From NCBI RefSeq assembly GCF_001238275.1, contig NZ_LGTB01000006.1, forward strand, positions 1 to 64,000: a stretch of 64,000 bases of DNA, given 5' to 3'. Shown here in pieces: positions 45,390-53,938 of this stretch. Origin of the DNA: Bradyrhizobium viridifuturi (GTDB lineage: Bacteria; Pseudomonadota; Alphaproteobacteria; Rhizobiales; Xanthobacteraceae). The stretch's first letter is position 1, and each line of letters begins with the position of its first letter. The notes beneath the pieces were generated by a model. That model was not told the origin of the DNA, made no database searches, and was given only the letters and a program-made list of their open reading frames with translations. The position numbers and the translations under genes were made by a program.

Positions 45390-46325
45390 ATGTCCGAAGT
45401 CATTCTGCATCACTACCAGCTCTCGCCTTATTCGGAGAAGACGCGCCTGGCTCTGGGCCTCAAGGGCCAGAGCTGGCGCTCGGTCGAGATCCCGGTCTGG
45501 ACGCCGCGTCCCAAGCTCACGCCGATGACGGGAGGCTATCGGCGCACGCCGATCCTCCAAATCGGAGCAGAGTTCTATTGCGATACGCTGCTCATACTTC
45601 AGGTCATCGAAAAGCTGGGCGGCCCGACCGCGCTTTATCCCAATGGGCAGGAGGGCCTCGCCAAGATCTTCGGCTGGTGGATCGAAAAGGGCTCCTTCCT
45701 GAACGCGGTATGCCTCACCATCGGCAATATGGGCGGAAAAATCCCGCAGGAGCTGGTCGACGAACGGCGTCCGCTATTCCGTGTCAATCTGGACCCGGAC
45801 GTGCTGCTTCCGAAACGGGCGATCTATTTGCAGCGGCTCAACGCCCATCTTGCGTGGCTCGCCGAAGTTCTCGCTGATGGCCGCAAGTTTGTCCTCGGAA
45901 ACGATCCTTCAGCGGCCGACTTATCGGTTTATCATCCGATCTGGTTCGCACGGCAGAATGGCGGCCCGGAGATCGCGAAGCTGATTGCTTTCGCTGATAT
46001 TGTTGACCCCTGGTATGCACGCGTTGCGGCTCTTGGGCACGGCAGGCACACGGACATGACGCCAGACGAGGCGATCGAGGTTGCCCGTGGCCATCAACCG
46101 AGCGAACCCGACAGCTGGTCATCGGAAGCGCAGAATGTCGGAATTCGGCGAGGCGACTGGGTCAGCGTCACTCCCGATGACTACGGCAATCCCGTGCACG
46201 GAAACATTCTCGCATGGACACAAGATGAGATTGTGATCCGGCACGAAGACCCCTCGGTCGGCAAAGTGAATCTTCACTTTCCGAGGGTCGGCTTCGATGC
46301 GGCTCCGGTGCAGAAACCCGCCTAG
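45390..46325 (+). CDS. Glutathione S-transferase family protein
   Basis: A 311-residue protein with an N-terminal thioredoxin-like GST domain (MSEVILHHYQLSPYSEKTRLAL, RRTPILQIGAEFYCDTLLIL) and an all-helical C-terminal domain (about 90-200). The length exceeds the usual 200-220 residues: an extra C-terminal domain of about 90 residues (GDWVSVTPDDYGNPVHGNILAW) has a beta-rich look. It conjugates or binds glutathione, plausible for detoxifying electrophiles released by peroxide or quinone stress. GGGAGAGA precedes the start. It is the third gene of the set facing the OhrR-type regulator. Confidence 0.88.
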   Translation: MSEVILHHYQLSPYSEKTRLALGLKGQSWRSVEIPVWTPRPKLTPMTGGYRRTPILQIGAEFYCDTLLILQVIEKLGGPTALYPNGQEGLAKIFGWWIEKGSFLNAVCLTIGNMGGKIPQELVDERRPLFRVNLDPDVLLPKRAIYLQRLNAHLAWLAEVLADGRKFVLGNDPSAADLSVYHPIWFARQNGGPEIAKLIAFADIVDPWYARVAALGHGRHTDMTPDEAIEVARGHQPSEPDSWSSEAQNVGIRRGDWVSVTPDDYGNPVHGNILAWTQDEIVIRHEDPSVGKVNLHFPRVGFDAAPVQKPA

Positions 46326-46434
46326 GCGAATGCGATGCGAGGAGGCTTCGATATCGGTAAGACTCGATCCTCCTCCATCTGCATGCATTCCGGCGAGCCG
46401 CCGCCACCGCCGGCTCGGGGGCCAACCGCGTTCG

Positions 46435-47424
46435 TCATCGTGTCCCGGCGTCGCCGAGGTGCATCCTGAAGAACGCGATGGCCGCGGCGTGGAAGCGCTG
46501 ATGAAAGGCGACGCGGTCGAAGCCCGGCGCGTCGGTACAAATGCCGGCCATCTTCGCTGTCTCCTCCGGCGTGCAAGTCGCGAGGAAAGAGAAGTGCTTC
46601 GCGTCCTTCACCAGGTGAAAGTCCGGTTTGGCCGGAAGCCGGTCGTTGATGGGGGCGGCACAGCATCCGGAGAGGCCGTCGGCTTTCTGCGCGGGGTCCG
46701 AGCTCCACAGTTGGATCGGAATCGTCACGGCTTTCAGATTCTCGGCCGCAAAGAACAGCACAGGATAGGGATCGACGATGACGGCGGCCTTGATCCGCGG
46801 ATCATGGACGACCGGTCCGCTCGGCTTTTCTCCGCTTTCGAGTTCCTTGCAGGCGCGCAAGCTCGAGGTCTGGCAGTTCGGCAGGTCCTTGCGGAGATCG
46901 GGCTCGCCGCCAATCGCCGCGAGGGCGGTATAGCCGCCCCAGGAGAAACCGTAGAGGCCGATTCGTCCGGCGTCGATGTGAGCAGCATCGGGCCATCCCT
47001 GAAGCGCGTAGTCGATCGCGCGCTTGATGTCGGCGGGCCGTTCGACCGTAGCGGCAAGACTGTCGGTGCCGCTGGTGTCGCGTTCAGTGTCGGTCGGATG
47101 ATTGAACGTCAGCACCATGAAGCCGGCATCCGCCAGCGCAGCGGCGGTGTCGTGATGCCCGCCGAGCCATCCGCGTCGTCCATGCGAGATCACGATGAGG
47201 GGAAGTTTTGTCCCGACAATCGGGCAGTCGTTCACGCCGAAGAATGTTCGGCCGCCGCGGGCATCGATCTCGCGCGGCGTCTCAGCGCGGGGACTCCATA
47301 CCACCCCTCTGATCGCGGGCCCGTCACTGCTCGCGGGAACGTTGAAAGCCCGCAGTCCGGCCGCCTGTGCGGCGGAGAGGCTGAGCAAAGCCAGAGCGGA
47401 CAACAGAAAGGCAGACCAACGCAT
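46435..47424 (-). CDS. Exported alpha/beta hydrolase, dienelactone-hydrolase/PAF-acetylhydrolase type
   Basis: A 329-residue protein with a signal peptide (RWSAFLLSALALLSLSAAQA) and an alpha/beta hydrolase fold. The oxyanion-side strand is LIVISHGRRGWLGGHHDTAAALADAGF, the nucleophile elbow is YGFSWGGYTAL, and a late histidine (DAKHFSFLATC) is a candidate for the triad. This layout matches predicted dienelactone hydrolases (COG4188). Likely a periplasmic esterase. It ends a minus-strand run behind the PaaI thioesterase and NIPSNAP genes, which begin upstream and overlap each other. Confidence 0.83.
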   Translation of the reverse strand: MRWSAFLLSALALLSLSAAQAAGLRAFNVPASSDGPAIRGVVWSPRAETPREIDARGGRTFFGVNDCPIVGTKLPLIVISHGRRGWLGGHHDTAAALADAGFMVLTFNHPTDTERDTSGTDSLAATVERPADIKRAIDYALQGWPDAAHIDAGRIGLYGFSWGGYTALAAIGGEPDLRKDLPNCQTSSLRACKELESGEKPSGPVVHDPRIKAAVIVDPYPVLFFAAENLKAVTIPIQLWSSDPAQKADGLSGCCAAPINDRLPAKPDFHLVKDAKHFSFLATCTPEETAKMAGICTDAPGFDRVAFHQRFHAAAIAFFRMHLGDAGTR

Positions 47425-47428
47425 CTGG

Positions 47429-47830
47429 CTATCGCTTGTCGAGAATTCGCAACTCGGCGGTGGCGGTGGCGACCGTTACGTTCTCCGCATCGATCAGGTC
47501 GGCTTCAACGATCATGTCGCGCCCGGTCTGCGAGACGACCTTCGCCTTGGCCGTGATCGGACCTGTGCGCGCCGGCTTGAGAAATCGCGTAGCGAGGGTC
47601 TTGGTGATCACCGTCTGTGTTGCGGGAAGGGCTGCAAGCGCGCCGAGGCCCGTGGCCGAATCCAGCATTGCGGCGAGGAAGCCGCCCTGGATCGTGCCAT
47701 GCCGGTTGGTGAACGAAGGTTTCGCTTCGAAGCGGATCGAGGTGACCTCGCCGTCGAAGCCCAGCCACTCGCGTCCGAGAAGTTGCGCGCCGGGCGGTAC
47801 GTCTGCACGTGCTTCACTCAATCCGGTCAC
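47429..47830 (-). CDS. PaaI-type hotdog thioesterase
   Basis: A 133-residue hotdog-fold protein. The conserved segment NRHGTIQGGFLAAMLDSATGLGALA carries the catalytic-type asparagine/aspartate and the HG-Q-GG pattern of the PaaI/acyl-CoA thioesterase group. It continues TKTLATRFLKPARTGPITAKAKVV. It hydrolyses acyl- or aryl-CoA thioesters. The gene overlaps the NIPSNAP gene by four bases upstream and ends four bases before the hydrolase gene, so all three form one operon. Confidence 0.87.
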   Translation of the reverse strand: MTGLSEARADVPPGAQLLGREWLGFDGEVTSIRFEAKPSFTNRHGTIQGGFLAAMLDSATGLGALAALPATQTVITKTLATRFLKPARTGPITAKAKVVSQTGRDMIVEADLIDAENVTVATATAELRILDKR

Positions 47831-48156
47831 CGCGCTTGCTGCTCGGCCGCTTTCGGAAACAACGGCCGGAAGAACGACCGGTCATAGCGCGTGAAGCAGC
47901 CGGTCTCCTTTGCGAAAGCGATCGCCTTCTGCACGTCCGGATCGGCGGCGGAATCCTTTCGATACTGCTCGTAGGCCGCGAGGCTCGGAAAGCTGAAAAT
48001 CGCCAGCGCGACGTCGCTCGCGCCCTCGGACGGCAGGAAGTAGCCGTGATGGACGCCGCCGAACCGCGGCAGCAGCTCGAGCCACATTGCGGCATAAGCT
48101 TCGAAGTCGGCGAGCTTGCCTAGCCTGATCTCATAGCGCAGGTAGCAGGTAATCAT
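47827..48156 (-). CDS. NIPSNAP-family protein
   Basis: A 109-residue dimeric alpha+beta barrel protein: YLRYEIRLGKLADFEAYAAMWLELLPRFGGVHHGYFLP, given as YLRYEIRLGKLADFEAYAAM and LLPRFGGVHHGYFLP, then FSFPSLAAYEQYRKDSAADPD. The family is poorly understood; small bacterial members often sit with catabolic enzymes. The ATG at 48156 is preferred to a start five codons upstream. It begins the operon with the PaaI thioesterase and the hydrolase. Confidence 0.85.
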   Translation of the reverse strand: MITCYLRYEIRLGKLADFEAYAAMWLELLPRFGGVHHGYFLPSEGASDVALAIFSFPSLAAYEQYRKDSAADPDVQKAIAFAKETGCFTRYDRSFFRPLFPKAAEQQAR

Positions 48157-48311
48157 CCGGCGGTGCTCCAATTCATCGTTGAATGAGGCTTCTCACCATA
48201 GCGCAGCGGAGGAGACGCGTCACGCGCCGCAGCGTCCGTTGGAAAGCTCGGGCAGATAGTGTCGCGAGAACGCGGATGTATGACCCATCGGCCGCGCAAT
48301 ACATTCGGTGT

Positions 48312-48429
48312 CGTCCCGGCGAAGGCCGGGACCCATTAGCACAAATGCTGATTGTTGCGCGATGTTGCAACGACGAGTCCCGCCGACAACATCTGCCGCG
48401 GAGTATGGGTCCCGGCTTTCACCGGGACG
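48312..48429. repeat. Palindromic intergenic repeat, CGTCCCGGCGAAGG family, copy 2
   Basis: The left arm (48312-48337) is identical over 26 bases to that of the copy at 38999. The right arm (48405-48429) has diverged by two bases (GGCTTTCACCGG for GGCCTTCGCCGG). The centres of the two copies are related but shuffled. It lies between the NIPSNAP and enoyl-CoA hydratase genes. Confidence 0.9.
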
Positions 48430-48446
48430 ACGGTGGAGATCACGCT

Positions 48447-49301
48447 TCACTCCGCCGCCGGCCACCACGGATACTGACTCGGCATGTCCTGCGAGACCTT
48501 GCCGGGAAAGGCCGGCTTGCGCTTCTCGATGAAGGACTGCACGCCCTCGCGCACGTCGGCGTGGCTGCCGCGCTCGACCGACATCGGCTTGTCGATCGCG
48601 AGCAGTTCGAACGGGTCGGGTGCGCCGGCGAAGCGCCAGAGCATCTGGCGGGTCAGCGCGACCGACACCGCCGAGGTTTCCGCCGTCATCTCATGGGCGA
48701 TCTGCCGCGCCCGTTCGAGCAGGGCGTCGGGCTCGACCACCTCGCTGACGAGGCCGCCGGCCTGCGCCTCGTCCGCATCGAAGGTGCGGCCGGACAGGCA
48801 CCAGCGCAGCGACTGCGGCAGGCCGACGAGCTTTGGCAGGAACCAGGCGCTGCCGGCCTCCGGCACCAGCCCGCGGCGCGCGAAGATGAAGCCGATCTTG
48901 GCGCCGCGCGAGGCGATGCGGATATCCATCGGCAGCGTCATGGTGATGCCGACGCCGACCGCAGCGCCGTTGATCGCGGCGATCGAGGGTTTTCGGCAGT
49001 TGAAGATCGCCTCGACGAAGCGGCCGCTGCGCTGGCCGGCGCTTGCGAACACGCCAGCGCCGTGGCTGCCGGAGGTGTCGAAGCTGTTGGCGCCGCCGGA
49101 GACGTCCGCACCGGCGCAGAACGCGCGGCCTGCGCCGGTGACGATGATGGCGCGGACGTCGTCGTCCTGGTCAGCACGCTGAAAAGCGTCGGCGATCTCC
49201 GCGCCCATCGTGCCGGTGTAGGCGTTAAGCTTGTCCGGTCGGTTGAGCGTGACGATCATCAGGGGGCCGTCGATGTCGCATGTGATCTGCTCGTAGTTCA
49301 A
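48447..49301 (-). CDS. Enoyl-CoA hydratase/isomerase family protein
   Basis: A 284-residue crotonase. The CoA-binding and oxyanion segments are AGRAFCAGADVSGG and NGAAVGVGITMTLPMDIRIASR. The second catalytic region, FARRGLVPEAGSAWFLPKLVG, includes the glutamate typical of hydratases. It ends with the tail KPAFPGKVSQDMPSQYPWWPAAE. The start is a TTG at 49301 with GGGAGG five bases upstream; the frame opens 24 codons earlier in sequence that does not look like crotonase. It hydrates or isomerises an acyl-CoA in the cytoplasm. The GGT gene is upstream on the same strand. Confidence 0.9.
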   Translation of the reverse strand: MNYEQITCDIDGPLMIVTLNRPDKLNAYTGTMGAEIADAFQRADQDDDVRAIIVTGAGRAFCAGADVSGGANSFDTSGSHGAGVFASAGQRSGRFVEAIFNCRKPSIAAINGAAVGVGITMTLPMDIRIASRGAKIGFIFARRGLVPEAGSAWFLPKLVGLPQSLRWCLSGRTFDADEAQAGGLVSEVVEPDALLERARQIAHEMTAETSAVSVALTRQMLWRFAGAPDPFELLAIDKPMSVERGSHADVREGVQSFIEKRKPAFPGKVSQDMPSQYPWWPAAE

Positions 49302-49345
49302 GACGGCCTCCCGAGATTGTTGTTGTTGTGCGCGCCGCGACCTTC

Positions 49346-50935
49346 TCACCCTTCCGCGATGGCATCGCTCCACGGGTGGAATGGCTCGGTGGCGCCGCTG
49401 TTTGTCGTGCCGTCGCGCAGCACGATGCTGGGGCAGGCGAACTTCTTCGGCTGGGTCTGGATGCGTGCCTCCTCATAGTCGAAGCGGCCGCGCAGCGCCT
49501 CGCGCACGGCTTGCGGCAGGCGGACGTCGCCGATCACGATGGCGCCTTCGCTGGCGTCGATCCGCGGCTGATGGATCGCGGTGTCGAGATCCATGCCGAA
49601 GTCCATCACGAAGGAGATGAGCTGCGACACCGCGGGCAGGATGCGGCGGCCGCCGGATGCGCCAGCGGCGAGACGGCGGCCATCGGCCGCTTCCGCTACC
49701 ACAGGCGTGTAGTTGGTCAGGCAGCGCTTGCCGGGCGCGAGCGAGTTCGGATTGCCCTGCACCGGATCGAACCACATGATGCCGTTGTTCATGGTGAGGC
49801 CGGTGTTCGGCGTCACGAATTTGGAGCCGAAGGTCGACAGCAACGTCTGCGTCACGGCGGCCAGGTTGCCGTCGCGGTCGACTGCCGAGAAATGCGTGGT
49901 GCAGCTTGGCGCGACCGCCTCGGCGCCGAGCGCGCGGCGGCCGTCGACGTCGCCCATGTCCTTCAGGCGTTCGCGATAGGCCGCTTGCAGTGCCTCGGCA
50001 TAGGCCGCGTAAGCCGCCGCATCCGGGCCGCCTTGCGCCGGCGCCAACGCCTTCTGCAGCAGACCCAGCGTGCGTGCCATGGTGGGGCCCGCGGTCAGTT
50101 CCGGCGTCGCATAGACCGTGCCGCCGCGATAGAGAATCCTGAGCGGCTCGCGCAGATGGGCCCGGAAGGCGGCGAGATCGCGCACCGACAGCGCGCCGCC
50201 GGCGGCCTGAATATCGTCGGCGATGCTGCGCGCCAGATCGCCCTCGTAGAAATCGCGCGGACCCGCCGCGGCAAGCTGCGCCATCGTCGCCTTCAACGCG
50301 TCCTGCGGCATGCGGACCACCGAGCGGATGCCCCATTGCGCGTTCGGCGGCAGGCCATCCTGCAGATAGGCTGCGGCGCTGGCCGGATAGCGCCGCAGAT
50401 CGGCGGCGGAGCTTGCGATCATGTCGGTGGTCCACCAATCGACCTGCAAGCCTTCGCCGGCGAGCTTGACGCTCGGCGCCAGCAGATCCTTCCACGGCAT
50501 TTTGGCGTGGCGGCGATGCGCCTCTTCCATGCCGGCGACCACGCCCGGCACGGCGATCGAGCCGGGGCCGTGCAGGTTGCGGTCGTCCTTGACCCGCGCC
50601 CAGGGGAACAGGTCGGAGGCCGCGCCGCCGGTCAGCGGATAGTCATCGAGGCGCAGGCCGTCGGGCGCGCGCATGCCGTAGTCGATCACCTCGACGCGGT
50701 TCTCCTTGGCGCGGTAAAGCACCATCGCGCCGCCGCCGCCGGCGCCGCTCATCCACGGCTCCAGCACACCAAGAGCAAAGGTGGTTGCAATCACGGCGTC
50801 GACGCAATCGCCGCCCGCTGCCAGGACCTCGGCGCCGACTTCGGCCGCCTTGCGCGATTGCGCAGCGACGATGCCGCCCTTGGCGCTGACGGCCGGCTTG
50901 CGGATCACTTGCGAGTTGGAGAACTGATCGGACAT
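49346..50935 (-). CDS. Gamma-glutamyltransferase family protein
   Basis: A 529-residue Ntn-hydrolase precursor. The autoprocessing site is SCTTHFSAVDRDGNLAAVTQT with T346 as the new N-terminal nucleophile, and the small subunit continues NNGIMWFDPVQGNPNSLAPGKR, GASGGRRILPAVSQ. The large subunit has EPWMSGAGGGGAMVLY. Unlike periplasmic GGT it has no signal peptide (start MSDQFSNSQVIRKP), so it may act in the cytoplasm. It could transfer or hydrolyse a gamma-glutamyl group; some relatives are cephalosporin acylases. It faces the plus-strand enoyl-CoA hydratase gene. Confidence 0.9.
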   Translation of the reverse strand: MSDQFSNSQVIRKPAVSAKGGIVAAQSRKAAEVGAEVLAAGGDCVDAVIATTFALGVLEPWMSGAGGGGAMVLYRAKENRVEVIDYGMRAPDGLRLDDYPLTGGAASDLFPWARVKDDRNLHGPGSIAVPGVVAGMEEAHRRHAKMPWKDLLAPSVKLAGEGLQVDWWTTDMIASSAADLRRYPASAAAYLQDGLPPNAQWGIRSVVRMPQDALKATMAQLAAAGPRDFYEGDLARSIADDIQAAGGALSVRDLAAFRAHLREPLRILYRGGTVYATPELTAGPTMARTLGLLQKALAPAQGGPDAAAYAAYAEALQAAYRERLKDMGDVDGRRALGAEAVAPSCTTHFSAVDRDGNLAAVTQTLLSTFGSKFVTPNTGLTMNNGIMWFDPVQGNPNSLAPGKRCLTNYTPVVAEAADGRRLAAGASGGRRILPAVSQLISFVMDFGMDLDTAIHQPRIDASEGAIVIGDVRLPQAVREALRGRFDYEEARIQTQPKKFACPSIVLRDGTTNSGATEPFHPWSDAIAEG

Positions 50936-51039
50936 GGCGTTGCTTTCGCTGTTCTTGTTGCGGGCGGGTCACGTTGGCGTAGCATGTCAGGCATGGCACT
51001 GTCAGTGCAACAACAAGAACCAATTTCAGGGAGCGGAAA

Positions 51040-51813
51040 ATGAGCAGTGTGAAGCGCGAGCGGGACGGCAAGGTCGGCATCCTGACGCTGAACGATCCCG
51101 ACAGCCTGAACGCGATGACGCCGGAACTGCTCGGCGATCTCGCCCGTGCGATCGGCGAGATGGGGGTCGAACCCGGTATTCGCGCCCTGATCCTGACCGG
51201 GGAGGGGCGCGGTTTCTGCTCCGGGCAGAACCTGAAGGCGTTCAATTCGCTCGGCGACAATATCTATCTCGGCGTGATGAAGCACTATTGGCCGGCGATG
51301 AAGGCCTTGCGCGAGTGCCAGATGCCGGTGGTGGTCGCGGTCAACGGCGTCGCAGCCGGCGGCGGCTTCAGCCTTGCGATGTCCGGCGACATCATCCTGG
51401 CCGCGCGCTCGGCAAGCTTCATCCAGGTGTTCAGCCGGATCGGCCTGGTGCCCGATCTCGGCTCGACCTGGCTGTTGCCGCGCCTGATCGGCCGCCAGCG
51501 CGCGCTCGACCTGATGCTGCTGAACGAGCCGCTGCCGGCCGAGCGGGCCAAGGAGTGGGGCCTGGTGCGCGACGTCGTCGATGACGCAAGGCTGCTCGAC
51601 GAGGCAAGAGTGCTCGCCGGCCGCCTCGCCGACGGCCCGACGCGCGCGCTGGTCGCGACGCGGCAGCTGCTCGAGGAGAGCGAGCACGCGAGCTATGCCG
51701 AACAGTTCCGTCGCGAGATCGAGCTGCAGCAGGTGATCCGGGAAACCGTCGACGCGCAGGAAGGCCGCAAGGCCTTCGTCGAGAAGCGCAAGGCCCAGTT
51801 CACGGGGCGCTAG
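51040..51813 (+). CDS. Enoyl-CoA hydratase/isomerase (PaaG-like)
   Basis: A 257-residue crotonase. ILTLNDPDSLNAMTPEL, GEGRGFCSGQNLKAFNS and NGVAAGGGFSLAMSGDIILAARSASF show the CoA and oxyanion sites; FSRIGLVPDLGSTWLLPRLIG has aspartate where hydratases have the second glutamate, as in PaaG-type isomerases. GGGAGCGGAAA precedes the ATG. It ends 18 bases before the oppositely oriented oxidoreductase gene. The role is probably in aromatic or fatty acyl-CoA degradation; not assigned to a pathway. Confidence 0.9.
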   Translation: MSSVKRERDGKVGILTLNDPDSLNAMTPELLGDLARAIGEMGVEPGIRALILTGEGRGFCSGQNLKAFNSLGDNIYLGVMKHYWPAMKALRECQMPVVVAVNGVAAGGGFSLAMSGDIILAARSASFIQVFSRIGLVPDLGSTWLLPRLIGRQRALDLMLLNEPLPAERAKEWGLVRDVVDDARLLDEARVLAGRLADGPTRALVATRQLLEESEHASYAEQFRREIELQQVIRETVDAQEGRKAFVEKRKAQFTGR

Positions 51814-51831
51814 GGCTTGGCCGCGCCGATA

Positions 51832-52845
51832 CTAGCCGATCGCAATCGCGATCTTGCCGAAATGCGCGCCGCTCGCCATGTGGGCGAACGCATCCTTGAC
51901 CTGGTCGAACGCGAACACCTTGTCGACGACAGGCTTGACGCCATGCATGCTGATGCCGTCGCACAGCGCCTGCAGATCCTCGATCGAACCGACGGTGACG
52001 CCCTGCAGGCGTTGCTGCTGCATCACCATCAGCGGCAGCCGGCTGTCGGAGGAGGCAGGACCTGCGAGCACGCCGATGAAGGCGATCGTGCCGCCGATTC
52101 TGGTTGCGCGGATCGACTCGTTCAGCGTGCCGACGCCGCCGACCTCGACGACCAGATCGACGCCGCGCCCGGTCAGCTCGCGCGCCTTCTTGCCCCAGTC
52201 GGGCGTGGTCTTGTAGTTGAGCGTGACATCGGCGCCGAGTTGTTTCAGCCGCGCGATCTTGGTATCGCTGGAAGAGGTGGCGATGACGCGGGCGCCGCAC
52301 ATCTTGGCGAATTGCAGCGCGAACAGCGAGACGCCGCCGGTGCCCTGGGTCAGCACCGTCTGTCCCGGCTTGATGTCGCCGAGCTTGACCACCGCGCTCC
52401 ACGCCGTGAGGCCGGCGCATGGCAGCGCCGCAGCCTCGATGTCGCTCAGATGGTCCGGCGTGCGCACCAGCGCGTGCGCCGGGAAGACGCGGTATTCGGT
52501 CAGCACGCCGTCGACGCTGCCGCCGAGCGCTGCGCGCATCCGCGCCTCGCTCGGCTCGCCGCCGAGCCAGCTTTCGAAGAAACTGCCGGTCACGCGGTCG
52601 CCGGGCGCGAAGCTCTTGACTCCGGGGCCGACCGACTCGACGACGCCGGCGCCGTCGGAGACCGGTACCAGCGGAAATTTCTGGCGCGAGCCGTAGCCGC
52701 CCTTGACCGTGAGCAGGTCGCGATAGTTCAGCGTCGCCGCCTTCAGCCGCACCAGCACTTCGCCCGGACCGGCCTGCGGAACCGGCTTGTCGACCAGCGC
52801 AAGCGCATCGACGCCGCCGGGGCCTTGCAACTCATAGCATTTCAC
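51832..52845 (-). CDS. Zinc-free quinone-oxidoreductase-like medium-chain dehydrogenase
   Basis: A 337-residue MDR-superfamily protein of the QOR type. The N-terminal catalytic domain (EVLVRLKAATLNYRDLLTVKGGYG) lacks the zinc-binding cysteines. The NADPH-binding fold shows TQGTGGVSLFALQFAKMCGARVIATSSSD (given as TQGTGGVSLFALQFAK and GARVIATSSSD) and DLVVEVGGVGTLNE. It reduces quinones or enones with NADPH. The start is a GTG with AGGAGA seven bases upstream; the frame opens 22 codons earlier. Convergent with the PaaG-like gene. Confidence 0.9.
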   Translation of the reverse strand: MKCYELQGPGGVDALALVDKPVPQAGPGEVLVRLKAATLNYRDLLTVKGGYGSRQKFPLVPVSDGAGVVESVGPGVKSFAPGDRVTGSFFESWLGGEPSEARMRAALGGSVDGVLTEYRVFPAHALVRTPDHLSDIEAAALPCAGLTAWSAVVKLGDIKPGQTVLTQGTGGVSLFALQFAKMCGARVIATSSSDTKIARLKQLGADVTLNYKTTPDWGKKARELTGRGVDLVVEVGGVGTLNESIRATRIGGTIAFIGVLAGPASSDSRLPLMVMQQQRLQGVTVGSIEDLQALCDGISMHGVKPVVDKVFAFDQVKDAFAHMASGAHFGKIAIAIG

Positions 52846-53040
52846 GGGACGTCTCCTGGATGTTGTTGTCCTGGGCAGCGCTTCCGGCGCTGCCGCACAT
52901 GCACCGAGCATATGTCATGGCTGCCGCGCGTGGCCATAGCGCGGTGCGGCCGATGGAATGGCCCATGCCCGAACAACTTGGCGGTGCCGAAAAATACCGC
53001 CAATCTGAGCTGGCGATGATGCAACCGGGCGGAGGTGACG

Positions 53041-53909
53041 ATGGCTGCCTTGCTTGAGACGAAGCGCGATCCGATCGCCACCTTCGCACGCTGCGTGGTT
53101 CGTATGCTGCTCGCCGCTGCATTGATTTGTTGCGGCATCACGATGGCGGTTGCCGACGACAGCCTCTATCGCGCGCAGACCGTCGTCACCGGCCAGGGCG
53201 AACCGAACCGCATCATCGGCTTCGGTGCATGCCTGGAGGACGTCCTGATCAAGGTCTCCGGCCAGCCGATGCTGGCAAGCGACCGCCGGCTCGCAGGCTA
53301 TAAATCCAGGGCCAAAGAGTTCGTCAGCAGCTTCGACTATCACGACCAGTATGCCGGCAAGCCGCATCATGACGAGCAGGGCACCCGCGACCGGCCCTAC
53401 GACCTGACGGTGGCGTTCGACGAGACCAAGATCGACGGCATTCTCGCCAGGCTCGGCCTCAAGCGTGGCGATCGCAGCGGCCGGTGCTCGGCGTCTTCGT
53501 CGAGATGCTGCACGGCCCGAAGGATTATATCGTCACATCAGACGGCACGCAGTCCGACTTGCAGCGCGACGCGCTCGCGGCCGCGGCCGGCAAGCGCGGC
53601 ATGCGCTTCGTGCTGCCAGCCGCTTCCGCGCTGACCAGCGCCGGCGTCACCGCGGCCGAGCTCTTGAAGACGCAGCCGGCGAAGCTTGCCCCGATCGTCG
53701 CGCCGCAGGGTGGCGAGGCCACCCTGGTCGGGCGACTGGTCTGGGACGACAAGGATCTCGGCTGGGCCACGCAATGGCGGATGGCCTGGCACGGCCGGGA
53801 CTACAAATGGCAGTTCCGCGGCGTCACCTTCGATGAAGCCTTCCGCCGCGGCGTCGGCGGCGCCGCGCAGGTGCTGTCCGGCAATGGCGATCCGGGGCGA
53901 TCGAAATGA
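53041..53909 (+). pseudogene. DUF2066 exported protein, interrupted by a one-base frameshift
   Basis: The first frame (53041-about 53463) has a signal segment (VVRMLLAAALICCGITMAVA) and SLYRAQTVVTGQGEPNRIIGF, then GACLEDVLIKVSGQPML. The second frame (to 53909) continues VLGVFVEMLHGPKDYIV and RLVWDDKDLGWATQWRM. Adding one C after base 53464 (AAGCGTGG to AAGCCGTGG) gives LKPWRSQRPVLGVF, rejoining a 289-residue DUF2066 protein. Family members are periplasmic or lipoprotein-like and of unknown function. GGAGG stands five bases before the ATG. Confidence 0.85.
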
Positions 53910-53938
53910 GCGCGCGCAGGCGCTGAGGCCGGTTCGTT

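Noticed and set aside
49346..50935. Gamma-glutamyltransferase and PuuB-like oxidase as parts of one linked gamma-glutamylputrescine pathway
   Set aside because: They are 6 kb apart with unrelated genes between and the synthetase gene (PuuA) is missing; shared function is possible but not supported.
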